Origin: Paenibacillus soyae
GTDB lineage: Bacteria > Bacillota > Bacilli > Paenibacillales > Paenibacillaceae
NCBI RefSeq assembly: GCF_024623455.1
Contig: NZ_JANIPJ010000019.1
Coordinates: forward strand, 62,001-126,000
DNA: 64,000 nucleotides
Reading direction: 5' to 3'
Below are positions 1 through 7,451 of this stretch, one piece after another. The notes below the pieces were generated by a model. That model did not search any database, had not been told where the DNA came from, and was given only the letters and a program-made list of their open reading frames with translations. The translations under genes and the position numbers were made by a program. Numbering within the stretch: the first letter of the stretch is position 1; every line of letters begins with the position of its first letter.

Positions 1-705
1 AAATTTTTCAAGTTTTTCAAATGAATCGAAGGAGTACAAATCGCTCGCAAACCGATTATACCTATATAGATCCTCCTCAAAGCATTTCAGCTTTCCGCCT
101 CCGAGCATTAAGGGAACAGCAAATAGAGGCTCATACGTTTTTCTCCGTTCATAGCAAAAGTTCTCAATAAGCCGGCAACGTCTCACATAGCTCATTCTGG
201 ACATATACACCCATGATGTAGTAATAATCTTTCGCAGCAGATGGCGAACCAGCAGCTGCTCGTTATCCGCCATATCTGCACATGTAACTACATCCTGCGG
301 TTCAACTTTACCGTCTTGAACCAAATAGGGTCGAAATGAGCACGCCGTCCATTCATAATCCCCATGTTCGTCCAGCCAGCCAGCCATAGTGGATACATAC
401 TCCGGCTCAATGCTGTCATCGCAGTCAACCAGGCAGAAGTAATCGCCTGTTATCTTTATCAAGCCTGCGTATACGGCCGCACAACATCCTGCGTTTGCTT
501 GATCGATAATAACAACCTCATACCCCCGAGCGCGGAGTTTGGGCTCGTATTCAGAGATCACCTCGCGAGTACCGTCGGTTGAGCCGTCATTGACCAGAAT
601 AAGCTCAATGTTATCCCATACCTGTGCAATGACGCTTTCCAGCATGGCTCCGATATCCTTCACTTTGTTGTAACAAGGTACAACCATGCTCACTTTACTC
701 TGCAT
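1..705 (-). CDS. Family 2 glycosyltransferase, C-terminal end cut by window edge
   Basis: Translating the minus strand from an ATG gives an open frame that runs off the left edge. The N-terminus has the GT-A nucleotide-sugar fold: the VSMVVPCYNK opening strand, LVNDGSTDGT, and a DxD-like LVDCDDS about 95 residues in. It should transfer a sugar from a nucleotide donor, probably at the inner face of the membrane. The chosen start has GAGGTG eight bases upstream; a second in-frame ATG 18 bases further out is less well placed. The start overlaps the stop of the upstream LicD gene by 11 bases, so it is the last visible gene of the glycan operon. Acceptor and sugar are unknown. Confidence 0.85.
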   Translation of the reverse strand, partial: MQSKVSMVVPCYNKVKDIGAMLESVIAQVWDNIELILVNDGSTDGTREVISEYEPKLRARGYEVVIIDQANAGCCAAVYAGLIKITGDYFCLVDCDDSIEPEYVSTMAGWLDEHGDYEWTACSFRPYLVQDGKVEPQDVVTCADMADNEQLLVRHLLRKIITTSWVYMSRMSYVRRCRLIENFCYERRKTYEPLFAVPLMLGGGKLKCFEEDLYRYNRFASDLYSFDSFEKLEKF

Positions 706-1861
706 TTTTCGAACACCTCTCATACTTTAGACCATCAATAAAAAAGTAGTAATCGAAAATATTCATTCCCTCAAGCTGCTTCGCTATTTCTTCATAATAA
801 ATGCTTGCGATAATGAGCCTTGAATGCTCATCCATTAGTGCGGGCAATTCTGAAGGAGAACGTACGGGCACGCCATACGCCAAACTCCCCCATGCGTCTT
901 TTCGATTATCGAATGCGCAAACGACATTCAAGCCTTGACTATACCGCTCCATCCAAATCCGAAGGCTGTCGCCAGCGCCGAAGATAAACACTTTTTTACC
1001 TTCAATATCACAAAGCATGTCTGTATAAGGACGGACATATTCTTTATATGACCGGCTCAAATCCACCAAGCATTGATCCCTATGCTTTGGCTTGCGCTTT
1101 TTGGGATCGGGTTCGTAAAGTCCCCCTGGGTAGGAAGTAATGAGCGTTTCCTTATAACCAATCGGGACAGGAATTTTTAAATCTTCAAAGTCCATTTCCA
1201 TGCTTTCCGAAAACCACTTCTTGTCAAACACTCGTCTGCCGTTCTCGCCCCTAAGTACGGGTATAGCGTAATAGAACTGGTTGGAATATTTCGAGCAGAA
1301 ACGTTCATAACGTTCAGCAAGAAAGGCATATTGACCCGATATGCCTCCAGCACCGTAACAAAACTCCTCTTTGCACTCGGGGATTTCCTCCCCTTCGCAT
1401 TCGTCGAGGGCAGCCGTTGCATACATTTGCATCTGCATCTTCAAGGCTGTTTCTTGAACACATTTCGCGGCTTCACCGCTCGGCATATCGTCAAGAGGAA
1501 GGATGTCGATATAGACCCCCATATGGCCGCCCCGCGTATGCCCATTCGGAAAGTTCATGAGAAACGTCGTATCGCTTCTCCTCAGCCTTAAAAAACGGGG
1601 AGCAGCGGCTGGATCGTTTTGCGGCGTTTGCAGGAAATAAGGCTCACGAAACCAGTGATCTGAACGCCGAAGGCGATCATAATCTTGGCGCGGCAAGGCA
1701 ATATCAATGTCGTCATCCCACGGAATAAACCCTTTATGGCGCACAGCGCCAAGAAGAGTCCCAAACATGGCGAACCAAACTATTCCTTCACGCTTTGCGA
1801 TCCCTGCAAATTCTTTTAGAATATCAAGCTCAACGGCTTGCAACTCATTTCGTTTGTTCAC
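695..1861 (-). CDS. LicD-family protein with C-terminal Rossmann-like domain
   Basis: The LicD nucleotidyltransferase-fold motif GTLLGAVRHKGFIPWDDD is at residues 34-51, with the acidic metal-binding residues of the family. LicD proteins transfer phosphocholine or related phospho-groups onto surface glycans. From about residue 288 there is a second module starting KKVFIFGAGDS, a nucleotide-binding-like glycine turn followed by beta-alpha repeats. A similar module ends the neighbouring 517-residue protein. The start is GTG with GGGAG nine bases upstream, and it overlaps the upstream gene by 17 bases. No choline kinase or cytidylyltransferase (LicA, LicC) is in view, so the transferred group is uncertain. 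Confidence 0.85.
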   Translation of the reverse strand: MNKRNELQAVELDILKEFAGIAKREGIVWFAMFGTLLGAVRHKGFIPWDDDIDIALPRQDYDRLRRSDHWFREPYFLQTPQNDPAAAPRFLRLRRSDTTFLMNFPNGHTRGGHMGVYIDILPLDDMPSGEAAKCVQETALKMQMQMYATAALDECEGEEIPECKEEFCYGAGGISGQYAFLAERYERFCSKYSNQFYYAIPVLRGENGRRVFDKKWFSESMEMDFEDLKIPVPIGYKETLITSYPGGLYEPDPKKRKPKHRDQCLVDLSRSYKEYVRPYTDMLCDIEGKKVFIFGAGDSLRIWMERYSQGLNVVCAFDNRKDAWGSLAYGVPVRSPSELPALMDEHSRLIIASIYYEEIAKQLEGMNIFDYYFFIDGLKYERCSKNAE

Positions 1862-3398
1862 CGATTAATTCTCCCAAGGTAAATACAGGTATGGTTATTT
1901 TCCCACTTAAGTCTTCCCTAATGGCATCGCCATTATAGATGGTTACAATCAAGACATCACTATTGCATACCGATAAGATTTCTTCCATATTTCCGATATT
2001 ATGCAACGTTTGGTCAATAACGGCGGTCACGCCGGTTCCATGATCATCCAAAACGCGCTTCAGCGTCTTTCCACGTAAGCCGAATCCATAAATAGCCGGG
2101 CATTTATAACCCCTCTCCTGTAACCAAAGAGCCGCTGGGATAACTTTGTAATATCGGCGCGATTCTGCCACTTGCTTCATTGCCAACTCCGTCTCTTGTT
2201 CAAGTAGCAGCGTCATGTCCCCGAATACTTCGGCGCGCGTTTTGAGCTCTGCTTGTTCGGATAAAACATCAAACCGCTCCGAAAGCCCATAACGTGCTTT
2301 TAACAACTCGAGCCAAGAATCTCTTCGAAAATCCATACCGAACGCTGGTGAATAGAGAAGCGCCCACAACGCCCTTGTCAGAGCTATATCAGGCGAAGCA
2401 TTTTCCCAATAGTATTCCTGATCAATAAAGATCAGTTCATCGTTTTCTTTGTCATAAAAGCAATTCGCGGGGACCAGCTCCCAAAAGCATTTGCCGGTCT
2501 TCGCCGCCTTCATGATGGCTTCCCGAATGCGATCGAACTGGGCAACCATCTCTTGAACATCGAATGTTCCCTCCGATAGCTTCTTTGCCCAATAATCCCA
2601 CAGTGTGGGCACATTCAAACGCGGCATGACCAGCGAATCGTCTTCCAGCTTCAGTTCAATGACATTGACGCCCAGACTCGCAAGTTCCTCATGATTACGC
2701 AAGATTCTAGCTAGGCTTGCTCTCCCGTCGGGATGAAGGGGAGTCTTACGCACCGTACCGTCACTGCGAACCGTTGTGGCAAAGCGTTTAGCCGGTTCAC
2801 GATAAATCGTGATGGCCGCATAATCCACAATGCAAGGCGGATCATCGGCGCAGACCCGAGCTTCAACAAAGTACGAGCCACACATAAACTCGAATGCGCC
2901 GCCGCGAATAACCTCGCGGTAAAGGGAACGTTCGTCGAATTGTAAGGAGATATCGTTTCTTACATACGGAACAAATCGTTGGTTCAAAAATTCGTCGGGC
3001 AGGTAGTTTTCCGAGTATACCTCCCGTGTAAAGTAATGATCGGTCAACGGATAATACCACTTCTGTCCTTCAAAGCCAGCAAGTCTTAATCGACTTTGCA
3101 GCTCCGCCTTGCTTGGGAGTGGATAATTGCCCAGCCCCAACAGGGTGTCATAAGGATAACCTGTATTCGAGGTTCGTTGTCCTGCCCAATATCGTAATGC
3201 AAAAGGGTTCTCGTACACGAAGAGCAAGCGACCGTGAGAGCCCAGCTTGTTTTTGTAAGCTGCCAAAGCTTCCACAGAGAAGTCCTTCGCATCCATGACC
3301 AATTCGTACGGAATCCCGTCTTCAAAGGGATACCAACAGAAAACGGAATCCTTCCATGGAGAGCTCTCATAGTATTGTCTTAATGAATCGTTTAACAT
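1845..3398 (-). CDS. Composite protein: methyltransferase-like remnant, kinase-like region, Rossmann-like tail
   Basis: No single family covers this 517-residue protein. Residues about 35-145 resemble the second half of SAM methyltransferases found in polysaccharide clusters (GRLLFVYENPFALRYWAG, then an acid-rich YYPLTDHYF segment), but no SAM-binding GxGxG half precedes it. Residues about 165-360 look like a small-molecule or sugar kinase, with LVPANCFYD and then IFIDQEYYW resembling the catalytic and metal-binding pair. From about residue 428 a GFGLRGKTLKRVLDD glycine turn opens a module like that ending the next LicD protein. ATG is preferred over a GTG three codons upstream because AAAAGG is 10 bases away. 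It lies between two LicD genes. Function is inferred only from context. Confidence 0.65.
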   Translation of the reverse strand: MLNDSLRQYYESSPWKDSVFCWYPFEDGIPYELVMDAKDFSVEALAAYKNKLGSHGRLLFVYENPFALRYWAGQRTSNTGYPYDTLLGLGNYPLPSKAELQSRLRLAGFEGQKWYYPLTDHYFTREVYSENYLPDEFLNQRFVPYVRNDISLQFDERSLYREVIRGGAFEFMCGSYFVEARVCADDPPCIVDYAAITIYREPAKRFATTVRSDGTVRKTPLHPDGRASLARILRNHEELASLGVNVIELKLEDDSLVMPRLNVPTLWDYWAKKLSEGTFDVQEMVAQFDRIREAIMKAAKTGKCFWELVPANCFYDKENDELIFIDQEYYWENASPDIALTRALWALLYSPAFGMDFRRDSWLELLKARYGLSERFDVLSEQAELKTRAEVFGDMTLLLEQETELAMKQVAESRRYYKVIPAALWLQERGYKCPAIYGFGLRGKTLKRVLDDHGTGVTAVIDQTLHNIGNMEEILSVCNSDVLIVTIYNGDAIREDLSGKITIPVFTLGELIGEQTK

Positions 3399-3438
3399 GG
3401 AACACACGCCTTTTGCTTATTTGTCATGCTGGCTCATG

Positions 3439-4287
3439 CTATTCATCCAGTAGCTTATAATAAGCAACGGGATGCGATTTTCTCTGACCTTCAGGCGGTA
3501 GCGTCATATAGTCGCCAAACTTATGAATTAAGTAAGCCTCATAATCACGATGTCCTGATAAAATAAGATTCTCGAATGGATATTCAGCGGTTTGCTCAAA
3601 CCATTCCCTGTTGCCTTCGCTGTACTTATCGGGAGCCGGAAACGTAATCGTCCTTACGCGCCGGCTTTTCTTGTGGTTACCCTCTTCAGCGAAACGCTGC
3701 AAATGATTGGACACCATCTTAAGCGGGATCTTGCTTAGCACGAAGAACACAAACCGCAGCAGAGGATTTTTATCCGTTTTTTTGCCAACCTCTGACCATA
3801 AAATTTTCCGGATGATCGTACAGTGAAGATTATGGAGCTTCTCGGCCAGCTTCCCGTCAGGCACATTGTCGAAAGGGAAAATATCGATGAATATCCCCGA
3901 CTCATAAGGCATATGAGCCTGCCCTTCCCTAAGGAAGTAGGTATTTTTCCGTCTAATCTTCCCATATCCCCAACGATAACCGGGGGTTGCCCTCATATCT
4001 TGAAAATAAAATCGGTTATGGTCCAAATCCGTTTCACATGCTTTGCGGAACTTTTCATACTCTTCCCGAAGCAGTCCAATATCCGCGTCATCGTCCCACG
4101 GTATGTAGCCTTTATGACGGATAGCGCCAAGCATGGTACCGCCGATCATGGCGTAATTGATGTGATGTAAGCGGCAAATGCGATCCACTTCCGCTAACAT
4201 TTCGATCTGAATGAGCTGAACGGCTCTTAAATCCTCCGGAGAAAGCGGACCTTTCTTCAATTTGTCGACTTGCTGTTCAATTCCCAT
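3439..4287 (-). CDS. LicD-family phosphotransferase
   Basis: This 282-residue protein carries the LicD signature GGTMLGAIRHKGYIPWDDD at residues 49-67, preceded by a helix and a YAMIGG strand. It lacks the extra C-terminal module of the other LicD protein here and is close to the usual family length. LicD enzymes decorate teichoic acids, capsules or lipopolysaccharide with phosphodiester-linked groups. The ATG at residue 10 of the longest frame is chosen because AAGGGTG precedes it at a workable distance. It overlaps the end of the upstream phosphodiesterase gene by 11 bases, which implies translational coupling. Two LicD copies in one operon suggest two acceptor positions or two phospho-groups. 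Confidence 0.85.
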   Translation of the reverse strand: MGIEQQVDKLKKGPLSPEDLRAVQLIQIEMLAEVDRICRLHHINYAMIGGTMLGAIRHKGYIPWDDDADIGLLREEYEKFRKACETDLDHNRFYFQDMRATPGYRWGYGKIRRKNTYFLREGQAHMPYESGIFIDIFPFDNVPDGKLAEKLHNLHCTIIRKILWSEVGKKTDKNPLLRFVFFVLSKIPLKMVSNHLQRFAEEGNHKKSRRVRTITFPAPDKYSEGNREWFEQTAEYPFENLILSGHRDYEAYLIHKFGDYMTLPPEGQRKSHPVAYYKLLDE

Positions 4288-5005
4288 GCGCCAAAACACC
4301 CTTAGCCCAATCAATTCTGTTAACCATCACCGTATCTACGCCAAGGTCTCTAGCAAGCTTAAGATCATCCTCGCTAGTCACCGTCCATGGGCGTACCAAT
4401 ATGCCCCGCTTGCGACAATCCTCCACGAGCGGCGGGTAGCGCAGCATATGAACGCTAGGATGCAGCGCTTCTGCTCCTACCTTCTCGCATTGCTCCCCGG
4501 TGACCCATATACCTCCGCCGCATAGCAGCGCTGTTCTTGATGACGGCTCAAGCTGTTTGATCTTCTGAACCGAATAGTGGTTGAAGGACGACCATATTAC
4601 TCTGTCGGCCATGCCGTACTTTCCCACTAGCTGTAAAGCCATATGTTCAATCCCTTCGTAAGGGATGACGCCGGTTTTTAGCTCTATATTGATACTTAGG
4701 CCTGTCGGGTTCAATAACTCCAATACTTCTGCCAAGGTTGGCACTTCCATAAACAGCGGCTCCGTGCGGCCCATTTTATTGAAGTTGAGCTTTTTGATTT
4801 CAGCAAGCGTAAAGTCTTTGATCCACCCTTGGCCATTGCTCGTTCGGTCGACGGTTTCGTCGTGAATGACGACAACTTCTCCGTCCTTTGTTAGCTGGAT
4901 ATCAAGCTCTACCCCGTCAGCGCCCATTTGGACGGCCATTTGAAAGCCTACGAGAGTATTTTCCGGAGCGGACGAATAGGCCCCGCGATGACCCCATATG
5001 TTCAT
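4277..5005 (-). CDS. Glycerophosphodiester phosphodiesterase
   Basis: The 242-residue protein has all the family landmarks: HRG at 6-8, PENT at 14-17, ELD at 33-35 and HD at 48-49, the catalytic histidines and metal-binding acids of the UgpQ/GlpQ TIM barrel. It hydrolyses glycerophosphodiesters to glycerol 3-phosphate and an alcohol. No signal peptide is present, so it is cytosolic. The ATG is embedded in a TAATG junction with the upstream gene and has GGAG eight bases before it; a GTG nine bases upstream is less likely. In this locus it may remodel or recycle phosphodiester-linked substituents, but a housekeeping role is also possible. Confidence 0.9.
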   Translation of the reverse strand: MNIWGHRGAYSSAPENTLVGFQMAVQMGADGVELDIQLTKDGEVVVIHDETVDRTSNGQGWIKDFTLAEIKKLNFNKMGRTEPLFMEVPTLAEVLELLNPTGLSINIELKTGVIPYEGIEHMALQLVGKYGMADRVIWSSFNHYSVQKIKQLEPSSRTALLCGGGIWVTGEQCEKVGAEALHPSVHMLRYPPLVEDCRKRGILVRPWTVTSEDDLKLARDLGVDTVMVNRIDWAKGVLAHGN

Positions 5006-6318
5006 TAAAGCCACTCCGCCCTTCCATGCGCGACGATCTTATCTTTGCCCGCGCCAAATCTGACAAAACGAATCTGTCTTTTCTCCGCGTTAACGAGCAT
5101 AACGTCAAACGCTTCCTGCGAGGACTCGCCAAGCTTTCTGTGAGGCGTAATAAACCCTTCCGCCTTGTATTCCGTAAAGGCCTCGCACTTCGAATTGACT
5201 AGGGAGATAATCGGAAATCCTTCCTCATTGTCCAATAAATCCGCATGATTATGACCATTCATAAAGGCAAGGATCTTATCTGCATGTTGATTTAACAACC
5301 CCATGATCTCCTCCACGCCACGCATTTCCTTGGCCCAATACTGTAAGCGGCTGGTAGGCGGAAGGTGGGAATAGAGCACGACTTGCCAACCGTCTGGCGT
5401 ATGTTCAAGCTGTTCCTTTAACCACTGGATGCATGCCGCGTTGTACCCATAGCGCAACGTCTCCTCGGGATCGAAGGAGTCGAGGAATAGGAAGCGTAGT
5501 TTTTGCGCGTCGAACGTTATGGAGTATCTCGGTTCATCTCTTCCCAAATAAAGCTCGCATTGCTCTTGTATGGAAAACCGATCATCCGGACTATTCCTGA
5601 AATAGTTGGTGTCATGATTGCCGATTGTCGCCCAAACGGGAACCCCGCATTTTTTCAAATCGCTTAGCACTTGTTCGACATAATAACGGCACACCTCGCG
5701 CGTGACCATTCCGTCCGTGAAATCGCCGAGATGGATAATACCATCCAAGCCTATTTCTTTATGCAGCTGCTGGATGGAAGCAGACGTGTCTTCCCAAGTA
5801 CCGTTTACCGTATAGTGGGAATCGGTTAACAGCGCAAAAGCAAGTTCATCCTGCCCCCGCACCTCCAAAACGCGCTTCTTAACCCGCTCTACTTCCTTCC
5901 TCAACCAAGTTTTTAACTCAGGCGTGGGGGTCGCAACCTTTTCAAAGGAAAGAATCCGGTTGATGTCTTCGGAGCCTTCAAATTCTGTTCCATTCATTTT
6001 CCTCAGGCATACACGAAAGTAAACCCGCTCCTTAAACAGATAGTCATCCTGCCTGTAGCTGTTGCCGTTTAAATCCTGTCGATACACCGTCCAGCTTTCG
6101 TCGGGGGCATAATCATAGGTATAGATCCAGCGATCCTGCACCTCCGGCGCATAGGTTGCAACATTGAACTTATACGCCGTATCCATGAGGCATAGTCTGT
6201 CGCCAGGCTCTGCCAAATAAAAAAGAGGGGTACTTAGCATCTCAGGATGTCCTAGCTCTTGAAGGCCGTCGCCTGCGCGAATTTTCAACCCCGTTACACC
6301 CGTTAATGACGTATTCAA
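5005..6318 (-). CDS. Metallophosphoesterase (calcineurin-like)
   Basis: The C-terminal two thirds is a two-metal phosphoesterase: TDSH at about 165-168, HLGDF near 197, GNHD at 233-236, YSHLPP near 330 and GHNH near 368. The first 150 residues are a beta-rich domain of unknown role. The start is TTG: GAGGAGG stands eight bases upstream, while the longer reading frame has no site and would overlap the mutase gene. That gives 437 residues. No signal peptide is visible. The enzyme could cleave a phosphodiester or phosphomonoester of the glycan or its precursor; the substrate cannot be read from the sequence. Confidence 0.85.
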   Translation of the reverse strand: MNTSLTGVTGLKIRAGDGLQELGHPEMLSTPLFYLAEPGDRLCLMDTAYKFNVATYAPEVQDRWIYTYDYAPDESWTVYRQDLNGNSYRQDDYLFKERVYFRVCLRKMNGTEFEGSEDINRILSFEKVATPTPELKTWLRKEVERVKKRVLEVRGQDELAFALLTDSHYTVNGTWEDTSASIQQLHKEIGLDGIIHLGDFTDGMVTREVCRYYVEQVLSDLKKCGVPVWATIGNHDTNYFRNSPDDRFSIQEQCELYLGRDEPRYSITFDAQKLRFLFLDSFDPEETLRYGYNAACIQWLKEQLEHTPDGWQVVLYSHLPPTSRLQYWAKEMRGVEEIMGLLNQHADKILAFMNGHNHADLLDNEEGFPIISLVNSKCEAFTEYKAEGFITPHRKLGESSQEAFDVMLVNAEKRQIRFVRFGAGKDKIVAHGRAEWL

Positions 6319-6350
6319 GCTTTTCCCTCCTCTCCCCCATACGATTTTCC

Positions 6351-7451
6351 TTAAGCTTCTTTCAGTTCTTTTCTTACGATATCCAGCGAATTTCTGACGA
6401 TTTGCCACATATCGTAATATTTGTATTCGGCTAACCTGCCGCCAAAAATGACGTTTTCTTCCCGATCGGCAAGCTCCTTGTAGCTTAAATAACGCTCGTT
6501 GTTCTTCTGGTCATTAATCGGATAATAGGGCTCATCTCCGTCTTCATACTCTTTTGAATACTCGCGCGTGATGACGGTTTTGGGCTGCGTGCCAAATTCA
6601 AAGTGTTTATGTTCGATAATGCGCGTAAAAGGAATTTCCTTTTCGGTGTAATTCACGACAGCATTCCCCTGGAAGTTGGGCTTGTCCAAGATTTCGGTAT
6701 CGAATCGCAGCGTGCGATATTCAAGCGGTCCGAATTGAAAATCGTAAAACTCATCCAGCATGCCTGTATAAACAATCTTCTGGGCTATGCCATCAAAGTA
6801 ATCCCTTTGCGCGAAATAGTCTGTATTCAGTCTGACCTCGCAGCCTTCTAACAGCTTTTCTACAATCGGCGTATAGCCTCCAACGGGAATCCCTTGATAC
6901 TGATCATTAAAATAATTGTTATCCCAAGTGAACCGCACGGGCAGACGCTTGATAATAAAAGCAGGGATGTCCTTGCAGTCACGCCCCCATTGCTTTTCCG
7001 TGTAGCCTTTAATCAGTTTTTCATAGATATCGTGCCCGACCAAAGAAAGAGCTTGTTCTTCTAGACTTTGCGGCTCTGCGCATTTCAAACGCTGGGACTC
7101 AATTATCCTCTCTGCTTCTGTCGGATCGGATACGCCCCATAACCTATAGAACGTATTCATATTAAAAGGCAAGTTGTAGATCTCGCCTTTATAATTCGCG
7201 ATCGGCGAATTCGTATAGCGATTAAACGTCGCAAAACGGTTCACATAGTCCCATACTTCCTTGTCATTCGTGTGGAAAATATGAGCTCCGTATTTGTGTA
7301 CATTTATCCCTTCCACTTGCTCCGTATAAATATTTCCGCCGACATGGCCGCGCTTATCAATGACTAAACACTTTTTATTGCTCTTCATTGCTTCATGTGC
7401 AAAGATTGCCCCAAAAGGCCCCGCTCCGACGATCAAGTAATCGTACTTCAA
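6351..7451 (-). CDS. glf: UDP-galactopyranose mutase
   Basis: The flavoenzyme converts UDP-galactopyranose to UDP-galactofuranose, the donor for galactofuranose-containing surface glycans. The FAD-binding GAGPFGAIFAHEA turn is at residues 8-20, followed by VIDKRGHVGGN and YGAHIFHTNDKEVW, all conserved in the family; 366 residues is the usual length. It overlaps the stop of the preceding gene in an ATGA junction. Its presence predicts galactofuranose in the polymer made by this locus, although no clear galactofuranosyltransferase is visible apart from the truncated GT2 at the window edge. Confidence 0.95.
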   Translation of the reverse strand: MKYDYLIVGAGPFGAIFAHEAMKSNKKCLVIDKRGHVGGNIYTEQVEGINVHKYGAHIFHTNDKEVWDYVNRFATFNRYTNSPIANYKGEIYNLPFNMNTFYRLWGVSDPTEAERIIESQRLKCAEPQSLEEQALSLVGHDIYEKLIKGYTEKQWGRDCKDIPAFIIKRLPVRFTWDNNYFNDQYQGIPVGGYTPIVEKLLEGCEVRLNTDYFAQRDYFDGIAQKIVYTGMLDEFYDFQFGPLEYRTLRFDTEILDKPNFQGNAVVNYTEKEIPFTRIIEHKHFEFGTQPKTVITREYSKEYEDGDEPYYPINDQKNNERYLSYKELADREENVIFGGRLAEYKYYDMWQIVRNSLDIVRKELKEA

